A stretch of 22,397 bases of DNA, taken from contig JBECKR010000081.1 of assembly GCA_040235415.1 (NCBI GenBank), positions 1 to 22,397 of the forward strand, read 5' to 3'. Of the stretch, positions 15,966-22,397 are shown one piece after another. The stretch comes from JBECKR01 sp040235415 (GTDB lineage Bacteria > Acidobacteriota > Polarisedimenticolia > Polarisedimenticolales > Polarisedimenticolaceae). The notes under the pieces are model-generated. The model saw nothing but the letters and a program-made list of their open reading frames with translations, had not been told where the DNA came from and did not search any database. Each line of letters begins with the position of its first letter. Positions within the stretch are counted from its first letter, which is position 1. Both the position numbers and the translations under genes were made by a program.

Positions 15966-16729
15966 CCCTGGAGAACAAGGTCGCCATCGTGACCGGCGCC
16001 AACAGCGGCATCGGCCGCGCCGTGACCCTCGCCCTGGCGGCGGCCGGCGCGGCGGTCACGATCGACTACGTCGTCCATCCGGAAACGGCTCTGGAGCTCG
16101 AGCGCCGGATCCGGAAGCTCGGCGAGAGAGCGATCATGGTCGACGCCGACGTCTCGAAGACCGGCGACCTCCGCAAGCTCGTCGATCGCACCGTGGCCGC
16201 CTTCGGACAGCTCGACGTCCTGGTCAACAACGCCGGGATCGAGACCCGGACCTCGATCCTGGAATCGACCGAGGAGGACTGGGACAAGGTCCTCGACGTC
16301 AACCTCAAGAGCGCGTTCTTCGGCACCCAGATCGCGGCGAAGAGGATGATCGCGCAGGGCGGCGGCGGCCGCATCATCAACGTCTCGTCCGTCCACGAGG
16401 ACTGGCCGATGCCCGGAAACGCGCCGTACTGCTGCTCCAAGGGCGGCATGCGGATGCTGACCCGCACCGCCGGCGTCGAGCTCGCGCGGCACGGCATCAC
16501 GGTCGTCGGCGTCGGACCCGGCGCGGTCGCGACCCCGATCAACCGCGAGACCATGGCCGACCCGGAGAAGATGAAGACGCTCGAGGCCGCGATCCCGCTC
16601 GGCCGCCTCGCCGATCCCGAGGACGTCGCGCGGCTCGTCGCGTGGCTCGCTTCGGACGAGTCCGGCTACGTCACGGCGACGACGTTCTTCGTCGACGGCG
16701 GGATCATGCAGTCGAGCCCGGGGCTGTGA
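15962..16729 (+). CDS. Short-chain dehydrogenase/reductase (glucose 1-dehydrogenase-like)
   Basis: A 255-residue classical SDR, a soluble NAD(P)-dependent oxidoreductase. The cofactor motif TGANSGIG spans 11-18 and NNAG spans 89-92. Catalytic residues are Ser142 or 143 (NVSSVHED), Tyr156 and Lys160 (YCCSK). The C-terminal GYVTATTFFVDGG is the normal family ending. The overall pattern most resembles proteins named glucose 1-dehydrogenase, but SDR substrate specificity cannot be read from these motifs. It is translationally coupled to the aquaporin (4-nt overlap), which hints at polyol, sugar or osmotic-stress metabolism; that is an inference. Confidence 0.9.
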   Translation: MTLENKVAIVTGANSGIGRAVTLALAAAGAAVTIDYVVHPETALELERRIRKLGERAIMVDADVSKTGDLRKLVDRTVAAFGQLDVLVNNAGIETRTSILESTEEDWDKVLDVNLKSAFFGTQIAAKRMIAQGGGGRIINVSSVHEDWPMPGNAPYCCSKGGMRMLTRTAGVELARHGITVVGVGPGAVATPINRETMADPEKMKTLEAAIPLGRLADPEDVARLVAWLASDESGYVTATTFFVDGGIMQSSPGL

Positions 16730-16786
16730 CCGCCGGACGGGCCGCGGCCGGCCGAAATCGAGGTGATCGCCGCCATCGAGCGGCTC

Positions 16787-18694
16787 TCACGGCGCGCAGG
16801 TCCCCGCCGTCGACTTCGAGGTGAACCCGCAGGCGAGCGATCGCGACGGGCGCTCGTTGCCGGCCCCGTCGACGCCGTGCGAGCCCTCAGTCGCCGCGGC
16901 GTCGTCGGAGACGACGATGACGGCGACGCTCCCGCCCGGCGGCGCGCCGGTCCACGACCCCGTCGTGCCGGTCACGCAGGTCTCCGCCGAGACGGTGTAG
17001 CTCGACAGCGTCGCGAGGTCGAACCACACGAGGTGCGTGCCGGCCGGCGGACAGGTCGTCGCGTCCCAGGTGATCGTGACGTCCCCTCCCGCGGCCTTCG
17101 CGACCGCGAGCGGCTGCCCGGGAACGCTGTCGCCGTCGGCGACGGGCGGCGGGGCCGACGGCGGCGGCACGTCCTCGAACCGCACCGACGCGATGCCGGC
17201 GTTTCCCGAGAACGTCCCGTTCTTCATGTACTGCCCGATCATCCAGACGCGGTTGCGATCGATCGGGTCGGCCTGGATGGCGAAGTAGTCGCCGTGGCGC
17301 CCCGAGAGGTTGACGGTGGTCGCGTCCGCGAGGAGCTCCGCGGCCCGCACGGTCCCGGCGGCGTCCACGTTCCAGTACCGCGCCGTCGGGTACTGGTCCG
17401 GTCCCGAGTACGCGGTCAGCAGCGCGAAGTCGTCGTCCTCGGTGTCCGGCAGGACGTACGGGAAGTACGTGTCCTTGCCGGTCTCCTCGAGGGTGTAGGT
17501 CTCCTCCCGCACCGCCGGATTCGACGCGACGTCGATCCGCGTGACCCACGCCGCCGCGCCCTGCGAGCCCGAGACGGCCTGCGCGGTCCAGAGCTTCCCG
17601 CCCTCGTAGATCACGTTCCACAGGTTCGCCCCGAGCGTGTCGACGCGCGTCGCCGTGCCCGGCTGGCTCGCCTTGGACGGCGTGAAGTACAGGCCCGGCA
17701 GCGCGACGGCGTCGGGCGAGAGCGCGGGCGACGCGAACCGGTCGCCCGTCAGCCTCCACAGGTTGATGCGGTCGCCGACCCCCGAGTCGGCGTGCGCGAG
17801 GTAGTACGTGTCCCCCGGAACGGCCACCGGGACCGTCGCGGGCCGTAGGCGGTAGGCGGACGCGCCTCCGGCGGTCCGGACGTCGACGAGATGGCTGTTC
17901 CGCAGGGGCAGCCCGGCATAGCCGTCGTCCTTGGAGTACACGAACAGCGTCGCGTTCGAGTACCCGCCGCCGCGCGCGAACATGTTCGCCGTGAAGTACA
18001 CCGCGAGCCGGTCGATTCCGACCGAGCCGTAGTCCGCCCAGTCGTCGGGCTGTCCGGCGTCGGCGTCGATCCAGTAGACGTTCCACGCCCCGGCCGCGTC
18101 GTCGGTCTGCGAGAACGCGACGTACAGCCGGGAGTCCGAGCCGGCGCCGTAGTCCGCGAGCACCGACACGATGAAGCGGTCGGAGAACGGGTCGTAGATC
18201 GCGAGCGGGTCGAAGATGCCGAACTCCGAGGGAATGCCGAAGAACGTCCGCAGCGAGATCGGCCCCTGGAGCAGGGTCCCGTCGCGGGAGTACATCGCGA
18301 CCCGGACGTTCACGAGCGACACGACCGTCGTGCGCCCGGCCGCGAGGACGCAGTCCGGCGGCGCGACGCCGGAGTCGTACGGGCCGTCGAAGCGGGTGTC
18401 GATCGTGGGATAGCTCGCGAGGGTCCCCGTGGTCCCGGTCGTGACCTCGGTGAGCGGCGCGTCGAGGCTCGGACCTTCCGACGCGGGCCCCGGCGCCGAG
18501 CCGAGCGTCGCCGGGTCCGGGAACTCGTTCGGGATCAACCGGGGCGCGGTCTCCCCCGACTCGTTCGGCGCCGGTGCGAGCTTCGCGGGCTCGACGACCC
18601 GCACGCGCTCCGGACGCGGCGCGTGCTCGACGCGCGGCGCGGCGAGCGACGGCGAGACGGCCGCGAGCGCGACCACGAACCGGACGATCTTCAT
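16787..18694 (-). CDS. Secreted beta-propeller-like protein of unknown function with FN3-like C-terminus
   Basis: A 635-residue exported protein with a short signal peptide (1-~19) and a Pro/Ala/Glu-rich linker (~20-85). The main domain (~90-530) has repeated beta strands and motifs such as DSGVAPPDCVLA, VNVRVAMYSRDGTLLQGPISL and DPLAIYDPFSDRF. These resemble propeller-like secreted proteins usually left as hypothetical. The last ~110 residues (PLAVAKAAGGDVTITWDATTC…) are fibronectin-like and end with an EGSHG…NERPSRS motif plus two Cys. The chosen ATG at 18694 overlaps the stop of the upstream cyclophilin gene (ATGA); a long open frame upstream is a shadow. No catalytic site is recognised. 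Co-translation with a secreted prolyl isomerase suggests a folding partnership. Confidence 0.8.
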   Translation of the reverse strand: MKIVRFVVALAAVSPSLAAPRVEHAPRPERVRVVEPAKLAPAPNESGETAPRLIPNEFPDPATLGSAPGPASEGPSLDAPLTEVTTGTTGTLASYPTIDTRFDGPYDSGVAPPDCVLAAGRTTVVSLVNVRVAMYSRDGTLLQGPISLRTFFGIPSEFGIFDPLAIYDPFSDRFIVSVLADYGAGSDSRLYVAFSQTDDAAGAWNVYWIDADAGQPDDWADYGSVGIDRLAVYFTANMFARGGGYSNATLFVYSKDDGYAGLPLRNSHLVDVRTAGGASAYRLRPATVPVAVPGDTYYLAHADSGVGDRINLWRLTGDRFASPALSPDAVALPGLYFTPSKASQPGTATRVDTLGANLWNVIYEGGKLWTAQAVSGSQGAAAWVTRIDVASNPAVREETYTLEETGKDTYFPYVLPDTEDDDFALLTAYSGPDQYPTARYWNVDAAGTVRAAELLADATTVNLSGRHGDYFAIQADPIDRNRVWMIGQYMKNGTFSGNAGIASVRFEDVPPPSAPPPVADGDSVPGQPLAVAKAAGGDVTITWDATTCPPAGTHLVWFDLATLSSYTVSAETCVTGTTGSWTGAPPGGSVAVIVVSDDAAATEGSHGVDGAGNERPSRSLACGFTSKSTAGTCAP

Positions 18695-19512
18695 CGAACC
18701 CTCTCCATCTTCACGAGCGCCACCTTCGTCCGCGGGACGTGCTCGTCGTCCACGGGGATCCGTGCGATCGCGTCGAGCGCGTCCCAGCCTTCGACCACCC
18801 GCCCGAACACCGTCGCGCGGCCGTCGCGCCCGGGGAGGTCGGTCAGCGCCACGAGGAACCGCGCGTCCGCCTCGCCCGGCCAAAAGCTCGCGGTCGCGAC
18901 CGCGCCGCGAAACACCCGTCGAGACGACGCGCCGGGGGTGAAGCGGTACCCGATCGCCTCGAGGTACGCCTCGCGGCTCATGCCGTCGAGCAACGTGAAC
19001 GCCGCCGTGCCGCGGCTGCGGACGGCGTCGATCAGCGACCGCAGGCCGTCCGGAACCGGCCGCCCCGATTCCCGGAGCGCCTCGTACCGCGGGACGATCT
19101 CCTGCTGCCAGAGCCGGTTCCGCTCGGGATTGCCGTCGATCGTGCGCGCCGCGAGTCCCATCGCCCCGGCGTCGATCTCGTCGGGGATCGGGGCTCCCGG
19201 CGGAGGCTCCGGCTCCATGCCGGGAGGCGGCGGCTCCGCGGTGCAACCGAACACGAGGTAGCCGTGGGCGCGGCTCTCGCACAGGATCAGCCCGGCGTAG
19301 GCCGGCGCGCTCTCGAGGAACCGCCCGGCGGTCGCCGGCGCCTCGTCCGGGTAGACCTCGACGGTGAACGGCCCCGACGACGTCACGACGCGGACGCGCA
19401 CGGCCCCGCCCTCGCCGCCCATGGCGAGCCCCGGAGTCAGGCACAGTACGAGGAGGAGAACCGCCCGACGGAGCCGACTTTCCGCTCCCCCCCGTTCCGG
19501 TCGAGCGGGCAT
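18691..19512 (-). CDS. Exported cyclophilin-type peptidyl-prolyl isomerase with large insertion
   Basis: A 273-residue protein with a hydrophobic export signal (~17-31). The cyclophilin core is split: residues ~38-92 (VRVVTSSGPFTVEVYPDEAPATAGRF) and ~203-273 (AVATASF, FLVALTDLP, GRATVFGRVVEGWDALDAIA). The ~105-residue segment between them includes a Pro-rich stretch, an IPDEIDAGAMGLA motif and a charged helical part. In the active-site strand the Arg seems kept (R81) but the usual Gln is Phe (GYLVFGC), so isomerase activity is uncertain. The start ATG 19512 has no clear Shine-Dalgarno; it is preferred to an upstream in-frame start because the signal peptide follows. It is coupled by a 4-nt overlap to the secreted beta-rich protein. 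Confidence 0.75.
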   Translation of the reverse strand: MPARPERGGAESRLRRAVLLLVLCLTPGLAMGGEGGAVRVRVVTSSGPFTVEVYPDEAPATAGRFLESAPAYAGLILCESRAHGYLVFGCTAEPPPPGMEPEPPPGAPIPDEIDAGAMGLAARTIDGNPERNRLWQQEIVPRYEALRESGRPVPDGLRSLIDAVRSRGTAAFTLLDGMSREAYLEAIGYRFTPGASSRRVFRGAVATASFWPGEADARFLVALTDLPGRDGRATVFGRVVEGWDALDAIARIPVDDEHVPRTKVALVKMERVR

Positions 19513-19712
19513 GACCGGGGAATGTACGTCGATTCCGGCGGATTGTCCCGCGGCGGGGCGGTCGCCGGGTCGACGGATCCGCCCGGGCGGGTTCCCCTGG
19601 GGACGCGGCGACTCGCCGCGAGGAACCGTCCCCTTCGGGGGCATTCGCCCCGAGTCGGGCTTCGGGATTCGCGGTACGAGAGGGACGGAGCCGCCATCAA
19701 GGAGCCCGCCCG
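19513..19712. promoter_or_regulatory. Divergent intergenic region dense in inverted repeats
   Basis: This 200-bp gap separates the leftward cyclophilin operon from the rightward cupredoxin gene. It holds nested dyads. TCCCC-T-GGGGA lies at 19593-19603. CGCGGCGA-C-TCGCCGCG lies at 19604-19620, enclosed by GGTTCC (19590-19595) and GGAACC (19622-19627). CCCC-TTCG-GGGG (19630-19641) and GGGGC-ATTC-GCCCC (19638-19651) share one arm and so exclude each other. These could be leader RNA structures or operator sites. The rightward gene has AAGGAG 8 bases before its ATG. Confidence 0.4.
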
Positions 19713-20459
19713 ATGAATCGTCGACTTCTTCGCAGCGCCGCCTCGATCGCCGTCGCGGGCCTCGCGCTCGCCCCCCTCGCGCCCCTGTCTCGGAGCCAGG
19801 AGGTCTGCCGCACGCCGAACTGCGGGCCGACCGGCACGGTGCCCGCCGCCTGCGCGGACCGCGCGGCGCCGAGGACGCCGGTCATCCTGATGACCTCGAG
19901 CGGTCTCAACTTCGTCTTCGCCCCTTCGGAGCCGCGGATCGAGCCGGGCGATTGCATCGAGTGGCGCGCCGCCACCGTGACCCACAGCTCGAGCGACGGC
20001 GCCTGTCCGGACGACAGCCTGTGCGGCTCGCCGTCGCCGTCCGCATGCCTGTGGGATTCGGGCAACGTTTCGAGCGTCGCTGCCGATCCGTCGGTGTTCT
20101 GTCACTACGCTTCGGCGAGCTTTCCCGCGGGCACCGGCGACCCGTTCTACTGCCGGCTCCACGCCACGCCCACGACCGGCACCATGCGAGGCACCCTGCG
20201 GGTGACGTCCGCCATCGTGCTCACCGTGGACAAGCAGGCGCCGGACGTCGCGCTGCAATGGACCGGAGGCGGGGTCGCCGGAGACGAGACGTTCAAGGTC
20301 GTGCGCAGCGACGACGGCGACCCGACGTTCCCGCCCGCCGGCACGTCGACGTTCGATCCCGACGGCGGCCCGACCGGTCGCACGTTTCGCGACCCGAACG
20401 AGCTGTCGAGCGCCCTCGTGCGCTTCTACCTCGTGCGCAACAAGCAGCCGAACGAGTGA
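19713..20459 (+). CDS. Secreted Cys-rich cupredoxin-like protein with FN3-like tail
   Basis: A 248-residue exported protein with a signal peptide (~1-28). Residues ~55-166 look like a plastocyanin-type cupredoxin (RIEPGDCIEWRAATVTHSSS … GTLRVTS) with possible copper ligands H91, C147, H150 and M158 (FYCRLH…TMRG). An inserted loop (~92-130) and the N-terminus are Cys-rich (C32, C37, C47, C81, C98, C104, C112, C130), probably disulfides outside the cytoplasm. Residues ~168-248 are a fibronectin-like module (VALQWTGG, FKVVRSDDGDPTF, VRFYLVRNK). The start is ATG 19713 with AAGGAG upstream. It is monocistronic and faces a convergent crotonase gene 9 bp away. A role in extracellular copper or electron transfer is possible but unproven. 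Confidence 0.75.
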   Translation: MNRRLLRSAASIAVAGLALAPLAPLSRSQEVCRTPNCGPTGTVPAACADRAAPRTPVILMTSSGLNFVFAPSEPRIEPGDCIEWRAATVTHSSSDGACPDDSLCGSPSPSACLWDSGNVSSVAADPSVFCHYASASFPAGTGDPFYCRLHATPTTGTMRGTLRVTSAIVLTVDKQAPDVALQWTGGGVAGDETFKVVRSDDGDPTFPPAGTSTFDPDGGPTGRTFRDPNELSSALVRFYLVRNKQPNE

Positions 20460-20468
20460 GGCGCTCCG

Positions 20469-21263
20469 CTACCGCCCGCGGAACCCCGGAGCCCGCTTCG
20501 CGTAGAACGCCCGCACGCCCTCCTTGAAGTCCTCGGTCGCCGCGACGCGGAGCTGCGCGGCGCGCTCCGCGTCGAGCGCCTCCGCGAGCGTCGAGGTCGC
20601 CGAGCGCAGGACGAGATCCTTGATCTCCGCGTAGGCGCGGGTCGGGCCGGACGCGAGCCGCCGCGCCAGCTCGCGGGCCTCCTCGAGCAACCTCTCGGGC
20701 GGGACGACGCGGTTCACGATCCCGAGGGCGAGGGCGCGCTCGGCGTCGACGAACTCCCCGAGCAGGAACAGCTCGAGCGCCCGGGAGACGCCGATCCGGC
20801 GCGGCAGGAAGTACGTCCCGCCGGTGTCGGGCACGAGCCCGATCTTGACGAACGCCTGGTTGAAGCGGGTACCCTCGGCGCACAGCAGCAGGTCGCAGGC
20901 GAGCGCGAGGTTGAACCCGGCGCCGGAAGCGGCGCCGTGGACCGCGCCGACGACCGGGCACGGCAGCCGCGCGAGCGCGAGCGCGGCCTCGTGGATGACC
21001 CCGAGCGGCCCCTCGAAGAACTCGGCGGGGTTCCCCTCGAACGAGTGCTCCATCGCCGCGAGGTCGCCTCCGGCGCAGAACGCCCTCCCCTCGCCGCGCA
21101 GCAGTACGGCGCGGACGTCATCGCGCTCGGCGGCCTCGCGACAGACGTCGAGGATCTCCGCCGCGACCTTCTCGTTCAGAGCGTTGAGAACCTCGGGGCG
21201 GTTCAGGGCCAGCTCGAGGTAGCCGTCGCGAAAGTCGGTGGCGAGGGTTTCGTGGGGTGCCAT
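20469..21263 (-). CDS. Enoyl-CoA hydratase/isomerase family protein, PaaG-like
   Basis: A 264-residue soluble crotonase-fold enzyme acting on acyl-CoA thioesters. Oxyanion-hole segments are FCAGGDL (62-68) and GAASGAGF (110-117). The two Glu residues of true enoyl-CoA hydratase are missing: the first position is Asn (GFNLAL) and the second is Phe (NQAFVKIG). Instead FVKIGLVPDTGG (137-149) carries D146, the pattern of PaaG-type isomerases (epoxyphenylacetyl-CoA or 2,3-dehydroadipyl-CoA isomerase). I therefore call it an isomerase rather than a hydratase. ATG 21263 is preceded by AGGAGGAACC; a longer upstream open frame has no such site. No other phenylacetate or beta-oxidation genes are nearby. 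Confidence 0.87.
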   Translation of the reverse strand: MAPHETLATDFRDGYLELALNRPEVLNALNEKVAAEILDVCREAAERDDVRAVLLRGEGRAFCAGGDLAAMEHSFEGNPAEFFEGPLGVIHEAALALARLPCPVVGAVHGAASGAGFNLALACDLLLCAEGTRFNQAFVKIGLVPDTGGTYFLPRRIGVSRALELFLLGEFVDAERALALGIVNRVVPPERLLEEARELARRLASGPTRAYAEIKDLVLRSATSTLAEALDAERAAQLRVAATEDFKEGVRAFYAKRAPGFRGR

Positions 21264-21577
21264 GGTTCCTCCTCGGGCCGTCTCCGCGGGACGAGCCGGC
21301 CACTCCCGTGCCATGACGCACGATGGCCTGGGCGTTCGCGGAGGATTGTCGCGTCGGGAAGCGGGACGCGGCTCTCCGGCGTCGGGGCCTCCGTTCGGAG
21401 GCACGATTGTAGCTCCCATGGTGGCGCGCAGCCTGGTACGTCCGCCCGCGGCCACCCGGCGTCCGCCGGCGGCCGCCGCCGTCGGCCCGCCCCGCGTTGC
21501 GACCCTGCAACGTCCCACGGAATCAGTGATTTGTGCGATTCGTGCTCCGTGGCACGCCGCTTGTTCTCCCTCCCCCC
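21264..21577. promoter_or_regulatory. Divergent 314-bp intergenic region with dyads
   Basis: This gap lies between the leftward crotonase and the rightward transposase-like gene. Visible structures are the hairpin GCCTCC-GTTC-GGAGGC at 21387-21402, an inverted pair CCACGGA (21515-21521) and TCCGTGG (21546-21552) with a 24-bp spacer, and AATCA-G-TGATT at 21521-21531 inside it. The last two lie just upstream of the transposase-like start and might be its promoter/operator or an element end. No coding signal is seen. Confidence 0.35.
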
Positions 21578-22397
21578 ATGGACGTGCCCCGCACCCCCGT
21601 CTGGCGCCTGCAACTCTTCACCCCCGAGCACTGTCCCTGGCCCGAGTGCCCCGAGCACACCCGCACCCGGCCCGGCTACCGCTGCCGGCCCCGCGGCACC
21701 TACGCCACGAAGCGCCGCGAGCGCATCCGCCGCTTCCGCTGCCTGACCTGCGGGCGATCGTTCTCGCAGCAGTCATTCTCGACGACGTACTACTTCAAGC
21801 GGCCCGAGCTGTTGATCCCGGTCGCCAAGGGGCTGGTGTCGTGCTCCGCCCACCGCCAGATCGCCCGCGCCGCGGGCTGCGCCCCCTCGACCGTCGCGCG
21901 CATCACGGCCAGGGTCGGCCGGCACTGCCTGCTGTTCGTCGCCGCCGTGCTGCGCGCTCTCGAGGGCAAGCTCGACGAGCCGGTCGTGCACGACCACATG
22001 GAGACGTTCGAGCTCACCCAGGACTTCCCGTTCGGTGTGGCGACCCCGGTCGGGCGGAGATCCTGGTTCGTCTACGCGCTCGACCCGGCGCCGCACGGCC
22101 GCGGCGGACGGCTGACGCCGTGGCAGCGCGAGCGGCTGGCGCAACGGCCCCGCAGAAAGCGCTTCGGCGGCTACCTCGGCTCGACGACCCGCGTGATCGA
22201 CCGTCTCCTACCGCTCGTTCCCAAGGGAAAGAAGCTCGAGCTCGTGCATGACGGCCACGAGGATTACGCCCGGGCGGTGCGGCGGCATCCCCGGCGCGAC
22301 CGCATCCGCGTGCGGCGCTACCCCAACCCGCCGAGGGGCCCGAAAGGTGCGCCGCGCTCCCGAGAGGCGATCGTGCGCGACCGCGAGCTGCGGCCGG
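21578..22397 (+). CDS. Zinc-ribbon, DDE-like transposase-family protein (cut by window end)
   Basis: The frame stays open from ATG 21578 to the right edge: 273 residues are visible and the C-terminus is missing. The N-terminus has paired Cys typical of an IS1/IS1595-type zinc ribbon: C19 and C24, then C55 and C58 in RFRCLTCGRSFS. Residues ~84-112 look like a helix-turn-helix (HRQIARAAGCAPSTVARI). Then VVHDHMETFE (D139) and LVHDGHEDY (D225) sit where the first two acidic residues of a DDE/DDD nuclease are expected. No Shine-Dalgarno is visible; the 20 bases before ATG are pyrimidine-rich. Terminal inverted repeats cannot be judged because the right end is absent. It may be an active insertion sequence or a domesticated relative. 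Confidence 0.65.
   Translation, partial: MDVPRTPVWRLQLFTPEHCPWPECPEHTRTRPGYRCRPRGTYATKRRERIRRFRCLTCGRSFSQQSFSTTYYFKRPELLIPVAKGLVSCSAHRQIARAAGCAPSTVARITARVGRHCLLFVAAVLRALEGKLDEPVVHDHMETFELTQDFPFGVATPVGRRSWFVYALDPAPHGRGGRLTPWQRERLAQRPRRKRFGGYLGSTTRVIDRLLPLVPKGKKLELVHDGHEDYARAVRRHPRRDRIRVRRYPNPPRGPKGAPRSREAIVRDRELRP

Noticed and set aside
15962..16729. The SDR as a counterpart of the short-chain dehydrogenase found in an Acidithiobacillus bc1 operon
   Set aside because: It is coupled to the aquaporin, not to the bc genes, and is separated from them by a gap with a gene remnant on the other strand. The resemblance is probably coincidental.
16730..16786. GGCCGCGGCC palindrome between convergent genes as a bidirectional terminator
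   Set aside because: It is short, self-complementary GC sequence without T-tracts on either side, and such palindromes are expected by chance at this GC content.

Overview
The window is very GC-rich DNA with GC-ending codons throughout, from a Gram-negative (diderm) bacterium. The supporting signs are an outer-membrane barrel protein ending in Phe, a lipobox cytochrome, a Tat-like Rieske anchor and several large secreted proteins. The style (secreted proteins with C-terminal fibronectin-like modules ending in YLV…ER, multihaem respiration, cyclophilins with large insertions) suggests an Acidobacteriota-like lineage or a similar uncultured soil or sediment phylum. That placement is an inference from style. 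No rRNA, tRNA or CRISPR array was seen.

Layout. 21–839 (-): PEP mutase/isocitrate lyase superfamily enzyme. 1107–5873 (+): 1588-residue secreted beta-helix protein with four ~199-residue repeats and thrombospondin-type Ca loops. 5975–6625 (+): Cys-rich PAS–LuxR regulator. 6765–15006 (+): a tightly packed eight-gene electron-transfer operon. 15024–15137 (-): remnant of a secreted-protein C-terminus. 15168–16729 (+): aquaporin and short-chain dehydrogenase, overlapping by 4 nt. 16787–19512 (-): secreted cyclophilin translationally coupled to a secreted beta-rich protein. 19713–20459 (+): secreted cupredoxin-like protein. 20469–21263 (-): PaaG-like crotonase. 21578 to the right edge (+): zinc-ribbon transposase-like protein, cut by the window end.

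The centrepiece is 6765–15006. In order it encodes an outer-membrane monohaem cytochrome–porin fusion (Cyc2-like in architecture), a periplasmic type-1 copper protein, a glutamate-synthase-small-subunit-like FAD/NAD(P)H oxidoreductase with extra 4Fe-4S clusters, a Rieske protein, a split b6-type cytochrome b and subunit IV, a membrane-anchored octahaem cytochrome c, and a monohaem lipoprotein cytochrome c. Read as a circuit, it links an outer-membrane haem to periplasmic carriers, a bc-type quinone complex and a pyridine-nucleotide module. It could take electrons from an extracellular donor such as Fe(II) up to NAD(P)H, or run the other way to discharge electrons outside the cell. Direction and substrate cannot be read from the sequence. 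A Cys-rich PAS–LuxR regulator sits just upstream, and an AT-rich dyad lies directly upstream of a plausible promoter for the operon.
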